A stretch of DNA of 64,000 nucleotides from Symbiodinium microadriaticum (GCA_001939145.1 LSRX01000844.1:91693-155692), one strand, 5' to 3'. Numbered from the stretch's first letter, positions 32,858 to 45,821 are shown. Translations and numbers: made by a program. The notes: a model not told the origin generated them from the letters alone.

Positions 32858-34507
32858 GGATTATTAAATGGACCTCGACATTAGAGGGTTTTATCTGGGT
32901 TTTTGTTTTGGGGTGTAGGGTTTGGGGTTTTAGAGGGTTCCATGTAGTGATTCAGGGTTTTGCATGCTTTTACTTTGAAGTTCAGGGTTTACTCTACTTT
33001 GAGGTTTAGGGTTCAAGGTGTTAGAGCCTTGAACTCACGGTTTAGAGGGTTTGGGGTTTCGGGCTGAGGGTTTGGAGTTAAGGGTTTTGGGGTTTTGAGC
33101 AGGGTTCAGAGAGTTGGCAATGCCAACGCCTCAGCTGCTGGTAAAGCGAGTTTCAGAAAGCAACTGCGCTTCCCAGAGTCCCCTGGTTTTATTAGGGATT
33201 TAGGGGTTGATAGGGTTTAGGGCTTAGGGTTTTAGGGCTTAGGGTTTAGGTTTAGGGCTTCGGGTTTAGGGTGTAGGGGTTTAGGGTTTAGGGCTTAGGG
33301 TTCTGGATGTAGCAGAAATCCGAGAAGTCCGGGGAGCGAACTAAGGTTAGGAGGATTGCGCACTTCTTGGAGAATGTCTGTCTGTAAGAATTTAGGGGTT
33401 TAGGGGTTTGGGTTTAGCGTTTAGGGTTTAGGGTTTAGTGGTGAGAATTGAAAATGCAGGAGACAACAGCATGATGGCGGTAGCAGCAACCACAGTTTGG
33501 TGTTCAAGGTTGTGCTGGCCTTGGCGTCACACTCTAGCGGAAAGCCCTTTGCACAAACTCAGTCTCTGTAACCGGCCTCAAACCATAAATCTGGACGAAA
33601 GCCTCATTCCATCTTGAACAGTCTGAATCAACTCTTCGGGCCCTGGGGAATGATTGCGTGATCAAAGCCATTAAAAACCCAACTCCCTAATGAAGGCCCG
33701 CACCCCTCATGAAACCGCCACCGCCCAAGTCTACGGCACGTTCTTGGTCCTATGCTTCCCTCGAGCAGTCTTGCATGATGCTAATGGTGATAACGGCGGC
33801 ATGATTCGACAATGATGATGGCTGTTCTGATTATGACGACAAGATTGAAATCGATAACGATGAAGGTAGAAGGTTAAGGAGATGATAACGGTCACCATGA
33901 TGACAAAGCAGTTTCGATTATGACTTCGATGTTCTCAAAGACAGCCGTACTTGCAATGACATCGTCAGCGGCAATGCGCAATGCACAGCATAATTGTAAA
34001 AATGTAGGTGCCCTTTCAATCGTGTCAAAATGGCGATTGTAGTGACGGTTCTAAGTTATAAGGTCCATGAACATGCGAAAGAGCATGGCAACACGGATGT
34101 GGATGAGCTGCCCAGAAAAGTGATGCAATTTGCATCAGCTTTTTTCCGGGACTGGGACCAGATAGCTTTGGTACCCCAATCAGCAAATCCACCGCTCCTG
34201 CCACGGCGTTCAAGGAAACCAAAACAACTAAACCACAACAACACACCAAGTAAAGGCCTAAAGAGCCTAAGACTTCGAAGAACCTTAAAAAATCCCTTCC
34301 TGAACCCTATTAGACCCCTCACTCTGAACCCCAAGCTCTGAAGCCCACAAAGCCAAACCTTTAAGCCTTAAACCCTCAACTTCAATAATCCGCGAGTGCA
34401 TATTTTTGGCCAAGGTCGGCACTTGGTCTTCCAGCCCCGGGCCAAGGTGTCCCAGGCTCCCAGAAACTCCAACAGCATTATGACAGTCTCTTTTATTGTG
34501 CGAATGA

Positions 34508-34680
34508 GTGTATGTATGTATGTATGTATGTATGTATGTATGTATGTATGTATGTATGTATGTATATGTATGTGTGTGTGTGTATGTATGCATGTATGTA
34601 TGCATGCACGTATGTATATAGGTATTGACACATACATGCATACATGCATGCCTGCATGCGTACATGCAGGCAAGCATACA
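34508..34680. repeat. GTAT tetranucleotide tract
   Basis: (GTAT)n grading into GCATGCAT and CATACATG. Confidence 0.9.
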
Positions 34681-34904
34681 AGCTTGTCCTTTGAATGTAG
34701 TACCGACTCTTGCTTTGTTTTGGCGATTCGTCTAAGGGGCCTTGATTGGGTTTTGCTGTGGCTTGCGGGCGGCCTTGTATAAGGGTGTTAGGCCTCCAAG
34801 AGGCTTGGGATAAGCAATGACGGAATTATGTCACCCGTATCCCGGACCCGGACGTGGTTTAGCAAAGTTGCGGAAGGGATCCGAGCACACGTTCCTTACG
34901 GGGA

Positions 34905-34972
34905 TATTAATACTAATAGTAATACTAATAGTAATGCTAATAGTAATACTAATAGTAATACTAATAGTTCCT
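34905..34972. repeat. taatactaatag 12-mer repeat
   Basis: Five tandem copies of a 12-bp unit. Confidence 0.9.
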
Positions 34973-35050
34973 TCCTCTAGGTTGGGAAGTCTTTGTGTTT
35001 GCAACGGGGATACCTACGGCGCCCTATCATAGGTACCGGACCTTGAGAAG

Positions 35051-35117
35051 GACCCGGGACCCACTGTGGAAGCGTCATTGCAAAGGCAGCTGCTGCACAA
35101 TTTGACTCTCCGGCTCC
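35051..35117 (+). CDS. probable exon, unknown gene
   Basis: Reads DPGPTVEASLQRQLLHNLTL then RLR after gagaag, with GC or GA donor choices near 35113-35118. It may pair with the segment at 35197, but the phase was not settled. Confidence 0.4.
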
Positions 35118-35196
35118 GAAACCCTAAACCCTACACCCTAATCACCAAACCCCGAAGGATCAGCCCCCGAGGTTCCACACCCCGGATTCCGTTATT

Positions 35197-35283
35197 ATGC
35201 TCAATAGCCATGACCAGGCCCTGGGCAGCATGACCCAGGCGATCGCATCACAAGCAAGCGAGGCCCACCTGGATCTGGGCACG
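35197..35283 (+). CDS. probable exon, unknown gene
   Basis: Reads MLNSHDQALGSMTQAIASQA then SEAHLDLGT before a GT donor at 35284. The ATG could be internal. Composition is coding-like; not recognised. Confidence 0.4.
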
Positions 35284-35497
35284 GTGGAGTTCGGAGTTGC
35301 GGGGTTTTTTGGTACTTTCGGGGCTTTGGGGTCTAGGGTCTGGGGCTTGGGGAGGGGGTGGCAACCCCTAAACCCTAAACCCTGAACAGCCCTAAACCCT
35401 AAACCCTGGGGGCTGTAAGGACCCTTGTGATTGGCTTCAGGGCTGAGGAGTTTGAGGAGTTTGAGGCTTTGTGGATCAAGTCTAGGGTCTAATTTAG

Positions 35498-35572
35498 GGG
35501 CCTAAATACCAGGGTTGAGGATAGTTATAGCATAAAATACCCCCAAACCCGACTCTAATTATCAGTAGAGGC
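35498..35572 (+). repeat. repeat family R, shorter copy
   Basis: ggcctaaatacc, gatagttatagcataaaata and cccccaaacccgactctaat align with the family. Confidence 0.45.
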
Positions 35573-35686
35573 TTGGGTTTGTAGTGATAGTTTAATTCGA
35601 TGCAGACCTGTGGGCTTTCATTCTGCCGGTTGGTTCAGAGTTTGCCGGCAGTTTAGGGTTTTGTTGACAACCCCCCCATTCATCGC

Positions 35687-35745
35687 GCAACCGAAGCCCC
35701 AAAGAGTTTAGGGTTTAGGGTTTAGGCAACCGAAGTCCCAAAGAA
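35687..35745. repeat. TTTAGGG block flanked by a 20-bp direct repeat
   Basis: gcaaccgaag...ccaaaga copies at 35687-35706 and 35726-35745 match at 18 of 20 positions; 19 bp of TTTAGGG lie between. Confidence 0.9.
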
Positions 35746-36097
35746 CAACTCAACACCCTAATCCCTAGACGTCTTTCATCTTAAAAAAAACCCATTTCAA
35801 GCATCCCGAAAGGTGGGACGAGGGTCTCTCTACTAAGATCTCCTCTTTGGGACTCGAGGGGGGGGGGGGTAGGCTGAAGAGCTTGGCTACTTTGAGCCCT
35901 GAAGGCTTCAGGGTTTCGGGTCCGATGCCTATCGCCAGGGATCCCTTGGGAGCTGAGTAGTATGATCTACCTGCCAGCCGACAGGGAGATGGAACAGGCT
36001 GAGCCCTTTACCCAACCTAAACCCTACACTCCAATGGCTGTTTTTGAGTTCGCATCTGAGCCGGCCTAGGCGGCTGTTAGCACTGCTGCAAGAAACC

Positions 36098-36250
36098 CTA
36101 GACCCTAAACCCTAAACCCCTAAATCCCTACACCCCTAAAACCCCTAAACCCCTAAACCCCTAAACCCCTAAACCCCTAAACCCCTAAACCCTAAACCCA
36201 AACCCCTAAAGCCCTAAAGCCCAAAACCCTAGACCCTAAGACCCTAAAAC
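36098..36250. repeat. CCCTAAA / CCCCTAAA array
   Basis: C-rich on the + strand; many 8-bp CCCCTAAA units. Confidence 0.95.
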
Positions 36251-36256
36251 CGCCAG

Positions 36257-36322
36257 AGGCCCGGCCTACTCCATCCGGAAGAGTTGCCCCTGGTCCACAA
36301 CACGGCGAGCAAGGGCCCCAAG
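36257..36322 (+). CDS. probable exon, unknown gene
   Basis: Reads RPGLLHPEELPLVHNTASKG then PK between ccgccag and a GT donor at 36323. 22 codons, phase 0 at both ends. Confidence 0.35.
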
Positions 36323-36534
36323 GTTTGCTTTGCCGTTGAGGGTTTGGGGTACCCTTTAAACCCTAAACCCTATGGAGTTAGAGTATAGGGTTTAGGGTTT
36401 AGGGTTTAGGGTTTAGGTATAGGGTTTAGGTTTTGGGGTATAGGGTTTGAGGTTTACGGTTTCGGGCTTGGAGTTCTTTTTTGGAGGGGCTTTGCGGGCG
36501 ACCATATAGTTCAAAAAGGGTTCTACGATGTCAA

Positions 36535-36770
36535 CCATCATCATCATCCTCCTCCTCCTCCTCATCATATCCTGCCCCTCATCATCATCCTCATATTTCC
36601 TCCTCATCATCAACATCCTCCTCCTTCTCCTCATCATCATCGTCATCATCGCCAGCATCACCATCATCACCATCATCACCATCGTCACCATCATCGCCAT
36701 CATCACCATCGTCACCATCATCGCCATCATTATCATCATTATCATCATCGTCATCACCATTATATTAGTA
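36535..36770. repeat. TCA/CCATCA microsatellite
   Basis: Imperfect trinucleotide tract of about 235 bp. Confidence 0.9.
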
Positions 36771-37245
36771 ATAAGAACCCTAAGAGTAGAGGACCGGTTG
36801 TGCAAGGTTTATTAAAAGGTCTTCTGGGGTTCTAGAGGGCCTGGGGGCTCGTGGGAGCCTGAGGGCGAGGCCCGCGGATGAAGAGTATGGGGCAGTATAG
36901 GGGTTCATAGTTGGGTTTATCGGCTCCATAGGCCTCATAGGGTTCATAGCCGGGGTGTAGGATTGACGGGTTGCGGGTTGAAAGTTTAGGTTCTCGGGGA
37001 TAAAAGTGTGGATTTAGGGTTCTTTCGAAGAGAAATGCAGGAGGGTTGGGATGCTCCGGAGTGATGCCATTGCGTGTGGATTGTGCGTGCATGCATTAGT
37101 TGAAATTACAACCCGGCACGATGCTCAACGCCAGGTGGGTCGAGTGTAAAGCATCAGTGCGCTCAAGCTGGACCCCCGTGGTCCTGCAGTTCCAAACCCC
37201 AAGCCTTGTATCCGAAGTTTCCGGACGCCTACCTGCCCCCTGAAT

Positions 37246-37311
37246 CATGGCCAAGTCCTGTTCTCGGAATCGTATCTTCCTGAGCGCCAACTCTTCTGAT
37301 TACCGACCGCA
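37246..37311 (+). CDS. possible exon with start codon
   Basis: Reads MAKSCSRNRIFLSANSSDYR. The frame remains open downstream into CCCTAAA-like repeat. Weakly supported. Confidence 0.2.
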
Positions 37312-38071
37312 AGCCGTGAACGCCAAACCCCAAACTCCGAAGCCCTCAACCCAAAGCCTTAAGCCCCCAAACTCTTGCGATCCTTATACAGGAGCTCCTA
37401 CATGTGCATAAAACATATATATATATATATATATCTATATCTATATATATATATATATATATCTATATATATATATATCTCTCTCTCTCTCTCTCTGTAT
37501 GTGTATCTATACAAGTAAGAAATCACGGCGCAAGAAAGCCCAACTACTTAAGCCCACAAGCCCGTAAACCCCAAACCTTGCACTAGCCCTAAACCCATCC
37601 TAAGCCCTTACAGCAAATCCTAAACCCTGAATTACCCCGAAACCCTCACCCCAAACCCCCTAAACTGCCCTAAACCCTTGAGAAAAGCACAAGGCCCTGA
37701 ACCGTAGAGCGGAAAGTAACACCCAAGGATCCGGGGCCCGGTGAATACCCACGTGCCGAGCCGTCCACGTGGAAGTACACGGCTCCTGGGCTTTTTCTAT
37801 AGGGCTTCAGGGCTGTTTAGGGGTTCTCTAATTCCAAAAGGGATCGAGAAGGGGATCCAAAGGCCATGTATGTATCTTGAAGGGTTTAGGCTTTGATGGT
37901 TCAGGGGTCTTTTGCTTTTTTTTTTTATTCCGGGAGTCTGGTCAAAGGGTTTATGGGTTTGGATCCCGACTTTAGAGCCAAACCGTACTCCGTCTAAACT
38001 TTTCGGCATAAGGGTTCGCTCCAGGGTTCATTCAGGGTTCAGGGATTCGGGGGTTGAATCAGAGCTTGCCA

Positions 38072-38115
38072 GGCCGCTCCTGCGAATCGCTTCACCAAGG
38101 ACTTCTGTTCGGTTT
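38072..38115 (+). CDS. possible exon
   Basis: Reads AAPANRFTKDFCSV after a tgccag acceptor. Isolated. Confidence 0.2.
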
Positions 38116-38274
38116 AGGGAGTGTTTGGAGCTTAGACTTTGAGTTTGGCGTCCAGCGGTCCAGTTTGTTTTTTCTTTGGGTGGTTCAGGGAGCAGAGGTT
38201 TCTCGACCTGCGTGTTGATTTAACCTACAAAGAGCAATGATAGGAGTATTGGCAAGGAGGGAGCAGCAGTGTTA

Positions 38275-38650
38275 GCGGGAGTGGTGGTAGCGCAGCAGTA
38301 GTAGTAGCAGCAGGAGGAGGAGTAGTAGTAGTAAGTAGTAGTAGTCACGCGGTCGCCGAATCTTCCAATGATTCTTTGCGATGGCAGGCAACAATATGTT
38401 CCCTGCGAAAGTGACAATGGTAGTAGTAGTTGTAGTCGTCGTCGTAGTAGAAGAAGAAGAAGTAGTAGTAGTAGCAGCAGTGCTGGTAGGAGTAGTGGTA
38501 GTCGTAGACGCAGGGGTAGTCGTAGTAGTCGTCGTCGTAGGCATAGTCGCAGTAGTTGTAGTCGTAGGCATAGTCGTAGTAATCGTAATTGTCGTCGTCT
38601 TCGTGTTCGTCGTCGCTGTGCTAGTGGTTGTTTTCGTCGTCGTAGTAGTA

Positions 38651-38685
<35 letters not shown>

Positions 38686-38700
38686 GGTAGTAGTAGTCCG
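38275..38700. repeat. GTA/GTC trinucleotide tract
   Basis: About 400 bp, ending in pure (GTC)n. Confidence 0.9.
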
Positions 38701-38711
38701 GCCACCGGCAG

Positions 38712-38739
38712 GAGCAGCGATTCTTCGACGAACAGCCTG
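38712..38739 (+). CDS. possible exon
   Basis: Reads EQRFFDEQP after ggcag, with a GC donor at 38740. The frame stays open much further (to about 38795), so the 3' end is uncertain. It directly follows a long GTC/GTA repeat. Confidence 0.3.
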
Positions 38740-39029
38740 GCTCTGAGACTAGGGCCCGGAGTTTACCAGGACCTTGTACAAGCTTTAAACGGTTGTAAGG
38801 GTTTCTGGCAAGGTGAGGATTGAGGTTCATACCGGAGCTGCTGCAGCTGTTAATGCCCTTGCTCTTTTTGCTCTGCTGGCTTCTGTTGTTACTGTAGTTT
38901 GCCACTGAAGCCGTCTGCGTCAGACGGCCACAGCGAGGCAGTCAGACAGTCTTTCAGTGAGTTAGCAAAAGTCAGTTGGTTAGTTCGCTAGCAAGATAGT
39001 AAATCAGATTCAGACATTGGTTGTTGGAG

Positions 39030-39158
39030 TGATGTTTGCCAAAACAGCAGTTCGTCGGCACAGGGCCATGCCTGCGACTGTAGCCGCAATTGCAATCATG
39101 CCGACCGCGTTGCCAGAAGCCGCTAGCTGCCAGTGGCCGCTAGATGCCCTGAGGCTCT
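39030..39158 (+). CDS. possible short ORF or first exon
   Basis: The frame starting MFAKTAVRRHRAMPATVAAI runs 42 codons to a stop. The Arg-rich, then Ala/Ile-rich start resembles an organelle-targeting peptide. No splice evidence. Confidence 0.25.
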
Positions 39159-39198
39159 AAAACCCCAAAGTCCTATATGCGGATTGGAGACCCTACTA

Positions 39199-39253
39199 TA
39201 GTACCCCAAATAGTAGGATCCTTATCATAAGGACCCCCAAAACAAGGTACCCC
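39199..39253. repeat. 55-bp dispersed repeat, copy 2
   Basis: Contains ggatccttatcataaggacc and acaaggtacccc; pairs with 7167-7221. Confidence 0.6.
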
Positions 39254-39454
39254 TTGTTCTTCTCCTTAACCCTGAACCCAACACCCAAAACCCACAAAGA
39301 AACCCAAAACCCTAAACCCAAAACCCTAAGCCCTAAGACCTTAAGCCCCAAAAGCCCTGTATCCTTACTGAAGGAGAGCAAAGACTCCTGGGCCCGGCTC
39401 CTACGCCGCTCCCTCGGATCCGGCCCAGAATTTTGGGGTTTGCGGAGGGTTTTG

Positions 39455-39640
39455 TGGGGTTTAGGGGTTTAGGGTTTAGGGTTTAGGGGTTTAGGGGTTT
39501 AGGGGTTTAGGGGTTTAGGGGTTTAGGGTTTAGGGGTTTAGGGTTTAGGGTTTAGGGGTTTAGGGTTTAGGGGTCTAGGGGTTTAGGGGTTTAGGGTTTA
39601 AGGTTTAGGGGTACAGGGTTTAGGGTTTAGGGTTTGGGAG
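39455..39640. repeat. TTTAGGG(G) array
   Basis: About 25 units, G-rich on the + strand, mostly the 8-bp TTTAGGGG form. Confidence 0.95.
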
Positions 39641-39778
39641 TCAGTTTCGGAGTGTCGAACGGCTCAGGAGAGTACAGGAGGGTTTAGGAGGATTTAGGAG
39701 GGCTTGAGAAGAATTTCGGGCTTACGAGGAGTTCAGGGTCTAGTGGTCTACTGGCGGATGCTGTCATACTATCATAAG

Positions 39779-39880
39779 GGCCTGAACAATTACCAAAACT
39801 GGTTTGGGGGTTCCTTATTATAGTTATAGTATAATAAACACCAAAACCCTATTCTAATTATTAAGGCCCCCGCATTACTA
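39779..39880 (+). repeat. repeat family R, best-preserved copy
   Basis: Contains caccaaaaccctattctaat followed by tattaaggcccccgcatta, the clearest form of the shared core. Confidence 0.55.
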
Positions 39881-39908
39881 CAGTTCGTGGTAGATATTCG
39901 TCTGCCAG

Positions 39909-40898
39909 GCCGTGCAGGGACGCACACCCGATGGGCTTGAATCTCAGTCCTCTTCTGGTGACGGTTTAGGGCTTAGGGTATAGGCTTTTTGGGACTTGTG
40001 GTTTTATAGTTCGGATGTTCAGTTGTTTTCAAGGCCTTTTGGAGCTGGATATCATTTTTTAAAGCCTTTCTTCCATGTGTGTTCTGAGGATCCTTTCCGA
40101 AGCAGGTCTTTAGAGTTTTTTAGCGTGGAATTAAGCTGTTAAGCCACCACGCCCTGCATTGATTCTTCAAGTCCAAGAAGTGTCAAACTGTAGTCTCGAG
40201 ATGCACAGAGCCAGGAGCATTGAACCCCAAGGAGCATTGAACCCCAAACCTCTCAGAGGCCGTCGCCGTCATCACCGTCAAAAACTGCATCATGATAGCG
40301 ACGATCATAGCAACAATAAAATCATATTGCTGGTATATGCTGGTACAGGTTTCCGTCGTAGCAAATCTAGCTATGATGATGATGATGATGATGATGACAA
40401 TCTTCTTCTTCTTTTTCGCCATCACCTGTAATATGATAGTGTGATCTGTCATCACCATCACCAACACCAGTATCATCGTCGTCATCATCATCATCATCAT
40501 CGTCTTCTGCTTCATCATCATCATCATCATCATCATCAAATTCCCCATCATCACCACCATCGACATCATCGTCGTCATAATCATCATCATCATCAGTGCC
40601 TGCATCAATGTCTGCATCAGCCTCGTGACAGCAGGCATCATAAGGGTGATTCTGTGCGTTGATGACCAGCAACCGCAAGCCAACACTTCGGCATCTGAAG
40701 GGGCACGACGTTCCTTCCCAGTGCGGTCCAGTCAGGACCTCATGTTCTGGGCATCGGAAGGTAAGGAATCCCCATAAGGATTGCTATGAGGGTTCCTCCC
40801 AGGGTTACCACAGAGAACCCCCAACGCCAACATCAACATCATGTTTCGTGTCGTGCTGTGAGCAAACAGGTCTGCCCGGAAGCCCCGGCCCCACGTGA
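39909..40898 (+). CDS. unknown gene, three last exons joining in phase
   Basis: Function not recognised. 39909-39957 reads AVQGRTPDGLESQSSS with a GT donor. 40635-40760 reads IIRVILCVDDQQPQANTSAS and continues to FWASE before a gtaagg donor. 40870-40898 reads LPGSPGPT-stop. Phases close at both joins. ILCVDDQ resembles the first strand of a response-regulator receiver domain, but the following residues do not fit, so no function is claimed. The first intron contains the GAT/CAT microsatellite of 40.37-40.62 kb. Confidence 0.4.
40370..40620. repeat. GAT then CAT microsatellite
   Basis: (GAT)n and (CAT)n in opposite complement orientation; a hairpin is possible. Confidence 0.9.
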
Positions 40899-40999
40899 GC
40901 CCTTTGTTCTAAGGGTATGCTTCGGGTAACGACCGACATCCGAAATTCGACACCATACCGTAAAATCTTGAAAGCCTAAACCCTGAACTACGTAAATCC

Positions 41000-43900
41000 T
41001 ACAACAAGTCCCAAGCTGTGAGCCCGAAACCCCGAGCCGTAATTCTCAAACCCCACACCGCCGAGCTCTATAGGAACTTTGGTTCTTGCATGCGAGCTGC
41101 AGTGTACAGGAATTCGGAATTATGGTAATGTTGTGTTTAGAGTTAGAAGTTGTAGTTCTTGATGTAGGGCCAGGGCAAGTTTAAATTTAATCACAACTCA
41201 GGGCCGCAGCGCAACATGTAAGGTTTCAGGTTCGGGAGTCTTGGTTTAGGTTCAGGGTTCAACTAGGGGGCAACGCTAGTCTTAGGCTTTCATTCGTTAC
41301 ACGTGCCGCAACACTCATCCTCACTGCTGCAGTTTTCATGGTCATCGTAACTTCCATGCTGCCCATGGTTGTGAAGTTGCCACAGTTCAGCTTCGTACTT
41401 TGGAGTGTCCGAGCAGACATCATGGCCGCCATAGTCATCATGATATTAACCGTCTACATGACTCCCGGAATCATCGCAGTAACGATCATTGCTGTTGCAG
41501 CCGTCATCATAATAGCAAATTTGTCGTCATCGGTAGTAAGTCACACCTGCATGACTTCAGAACCATGCAGGCAAATTTTATTACGAGTATTTTTTTCCAC
41601 TCGCGATTGCCATGTTGGTAGATGGCATATGTTAGCATAGTGATCGGAGTGAGCAGGAGCATACTGAGGCATAGTGACAACAGAGATGCTCACGAGAATC
41701 ACGATGGGTGGTGAAGAGGATAGCATTGGCAATGACGACGGTGACAGCAGTGAGTGGTGGTGGTCATGGTGGTGATGCGTCTGATGACGGTTCTGATCGT
41801 GCCTGTGATGATGGGATCCACGTCGACAATGCCGACGATGACGACGGAGATGTCGATGAGTGTGATGATGCCAATGCTGATGATGTGGATGTGAGCAGGT
41901 CTATACCACAATATGATATACATATTTTTAAAAACTATAGAAAGAATAGAAAGCTATGATGGACTATGACATACTGATATATTGAATGCTCTTTTCACGA
42001 TTCGCGGCCCAGTTGGGGCATCTCTCGCCGCTACTCACGTGGGCTTGGGCCGCAGAAGCGCTTCGTGCTTTAGGGTTCTTGAGGGTCAGGCCTTAGGGGT
42101 TATAGATTTTGGGCTTTAGGGTTTAGGGTTTAGGGTTAGGGCTTAATTAGGGTTTAGGAGTTTCGAGATTTTGGGGGTGTAGGGCTTCGAAAGTACTGCG
42201 AGGCTTCGTTGCCGTGAGACATTTCGGGTACGGATATGTCTTCTGTCGAGCTGCTTGAAGTAGCAAAGTGCTTTAAATCACATCGCGGAATTCGATCACG
42301 CTATACGGTGTGTCCGTAATCAACGTATTTTGCAGCCTCTGACGTTCTTCGTCAGCTTTGGATTGGATTTCTTGGTGGCGAAGGAACTTCGAAGCGTTCT
42401 TTTTTTGGATTCCGTGTTAGGTCACTTTTTTGTGTGTACAGTTCACCGAGGGTGTAGGGATGATCTTCGGCCCTCCCGGGATTCGCGGAAGAGGGAGGGC
42501 TGGAATTTTTTAGGTTTAGGGGTTTTGGGTCTAGCGCCTTAGTGTTGGAGGTTTAGGGTTTCATGCTTCGCTCCTCATAAAGCTCAGCTTTCGTGCTCTC
42601 TGCCTGCTACAGCTGCTTGACAGGTCCAGGTGAGATAGACAGAGGGCATCATGACTGCCTTTGTAGGGCTTCAGACAGCAATCATGGGGCTGATCACACG
42701 GCTAGGGTGTTTTGCGGGGATGCAGCAAACCTTGAATCCCGAAGCCCTAAACAAGTAGCAACCCTAAGCCCCTAAGCCCTAAAACCCGAAGCCCTAAACC
42801 CTAAAGCCCTCAAGCCCTAAACCCTAAACCCTAATATGATCTTCCCCCGACAAGCAGTTCGAACCATGTAGGCCCTTGTTGTCAGGCACGTGAAGGCATC
42901 TACGCCGCTTTAAAGGTTGTGCTCTAGAACCTTGCGTGAGACCTTAACTGCAGGGTTTAGGGTTTAGGGTTTAGGGCTTAGGGGTTAGGGTTTAGGGGTT
43001 AGGGTTTCGGATAATAGCTCTAACTCCTAAGTTTGCGGCTTTTCGCCCGAAGCCCCAAGACCGTAAAGTGCGAAGATTTGCGGACGCCGAGGCTCAAATT
43101 CACTGCTGTGCTGTGAGGGCGGAGCCCGGTCAAGGAAGTCATGGTGTAGGGCTTCTGGTTTTCGGGTTTGGGGTTTAAGGTCTTTTTGGAGTTTAGGATA
43201 TCTCCCCCCCTGTCTTAGGCTTAAGATTCAGGACATGTTTTTTTGATTCTCGCCTTTCAGGTTGAAGGTTTAGGGTTTAGGGGTGAAGGCTTACGGCGTT
43301 GGGTCTTTAGATTGTCCTCGCTCCACCGTAGTATTGAATCCCGCTTGTCAGTCGCCAGAAATACGTGGACGTCGTGCTTGCTGGGTTCTCGATTCCTGAG
43401 TTGAAAAGTAAACAGTACTGCTGCCAGGTTGAAAACTCTCTCAGATTTTTCGTGGGTCACCTAGGCTTTAGGGTTTGGGTTTAGTGTCTACAGCACCTGG
43501 GGCAGAATCCCTAAACCCTAAACCCTAAAGCGGGCAGAAATTTCATAAGTCTTGGTCTTCGTGGAGGTCTAGCCCAGTAGGTTGCCGAAGCCCGCGGCCG
43601 CCGCCTGACGAGCCGAATTCACTGGCATGCTGTGTTCTGGTAGTATGTCCTTCCCGAATAGTGAAGGCGTTGTATGTTAAGCTCAACTTTGCGTTCTGCC
43701 ACATGTTCGGCATTGCTTCAGAAACGAGAAGCACAGGGTAGAGCCTTGTTGTTCTCTGAGAGCCTTAAGTCTGCCAGGAAACCCGGCAGAATCCGAGAAA
43801 CAAAGGTCCGGCAGAGTCATATTGGACATTGGTAATACTGAAGTGGTCAGAACAGCAAGACGTGTCAGCAGTGTAAATATCCCTAAACCCTAAATCCTAC

Positions 43901-45800
43901 TCATAAGACAGAGCATCAGCTTACACACACCGAAGTCCGTTGACCTCAGCTACAGGCGTGCAGCCCCCAGCCCTAGCTTTAACTCAGGTGTTCGAAAACC
44001 CCAGAAGTGACATTAAAGATATGATGAGTTCGGTTTTAGGACTAGGATTTAGGGTGCATCCACACTGGAGGGATGATACAGGTTTCAAGACTCTTGCAGC
44101 TGCAGACTCCTCCAGAAATGGATCGGGGGAAACTGATGTCCTGCCTGCTACATCATGTGAAATCTACCTTGCTGCCGTGTGCAGGAAGGCCGTCGGTCCG
44201 GATATCATGTTAAGAGTCGTTGTCGTTCCGCTACGAAGCTGACACAGGGTATGATGTAACAAGTGTTTAGGGTTTAGGGTTTAGGGTTTGTGAGTGACTC
44301 TTGGCTGCAGTGATGCCTGCGCCTGTCCGACTCTCAAGCTTTGTCTGTTTTTAGCACGCACGCTTTTGCCTGCTGCTTGCGGGTGCCATCAAGTGCTCCC
44401 GGAAGCCAACGTCCCTTGGCATCATTTGGCTGGGGAGGGGTTGGAATATGCCACCACTTTCTAGAGTCGTTCAAACCCAAAGACTTAGCTGGGTGGCTGG
44501 CTTACAGTTTGGGTTACTTTCGTAATTAATCAAGACTTAGGGATCAAGGTTTGGGTTTGGGTGTGTAAGCTGTAGCAGCTGTAGCAGAGGTGGTGGCGCT
44601 TTGAGATTTGTGTTCCTTATACCTATGGCTCTGATGACAATAAGCATCTTCTGTAGCAAGTCACTTGCAGAGAGCCCTGAGTGTCTTCAACAACTACGGA
44701 ACGTTAGCGCAGGCCCAGAAACCCTAAACCCTAAACCACGCAAACTCCTACACCCACCATGTCAAGACTAGCCCTTTCCCCCCCCCCCCCCCACACCCTG
44801 AGCTCGAATCCTAAATCCTGCGTGCCCAAAAACCAGAACCCCTGGGGCCCTAAACCCTGAACCCTAAACCCTAAACCCTAGGTCACATAAGGGCCCCTCG
44901 GCTGGAAGTCCCAGAGTGAGAGGAGTGGAGTGCAAGCGCTGTCCCCAGGATACTCCTTAAGCCAGGAATCTACCTCGCATCATGTTAAAGGATCACTATG
45001 TAACAGAAAGGTTCTGAATTTAGGAGTACTAGGCTCGCTGGGTTAAGGAGGTCTAAGAACGATTATGAGCTATCGCAAGCCTGATTAAAGGCATTCGCTG
45101 TCCCGTAGAGGCCCGACAGTTTTTGGGTTAAAGGGTGTTCAGGCCACCCCTAAGCCCTAGGCCCTAAACCCTCGACCTAAACCCTACAGCAGAAACTTTA
45201 AACCCAAAACCCTAAACCCAACCTAACCTAAACCTGACAGGCCAGAAACCCTGAATCCCACGACTCCAAAGCCTGTGACGACTCACCCCTTACGCGTCCA
45301 CACAGCCCTGCGGAGAGGGAGCCTGGAGCCTGAAGCCTTTTAACCCTCCACCCGGACGCCCTTAACCCACAATCTTGAACCCTGAACCTTGTTCAGTGTT
45401 TAGGGTTTAGGGTTTAGGGTTAAAGTTCAGGGTTTAGGGTTTAGGGTTTAGGGTTCAGGGTTTAGGGTTGAAGGGTTTAGGGTTTAGGGTTAAGGGTTCA
45501 GGAACCTTGAACCCGAAACCGTGAACCTAACGAGAGCCTGGGAGGTGAGAAGGCAGAGTGCAGGGGCCCTGGATGGCCAATGCATGGTTTGGTTTGTCCT
45601 AAGCAGTTGCCCCAAGATGAAACCCAACAGCAGAGTTTAGGGTTTAGGGTTTAGGGTTTAGGACCTCTTGGGTTTCTGCCCTGCTTAGCCCTCGTAGAGG
45701 ACCATCGCAGCCTCAGCCGAGACCCTGAAGCCGAAAGCCTACACCCTAAACCCTGCAACGAACAGCTTCATCCTAAGCCCCTTCATGCTAGACCCCAAAT
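41000..45800. other. long stretch without a modelled gene
   Basis: Contains degenerate CAT-type repeats (41280-41900), CCCTAAA/TTTAGGG words, and a 100-codon open frame at 43940-44242. The latter includes SRNGSGETDVLPATSCEIYL and might contain an exon, but splice sites could not be placed. Confidence 0.4.
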
Positions 45801-45821
45801 GTCTCACGGCCCTCCCTGGCG

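Noticed and set aside
38220..38905. Several 94-161 codon open frames
   Set aside because: GTC/GTA trinucleotide translation (Arg, Ser, Val or Thr runs).
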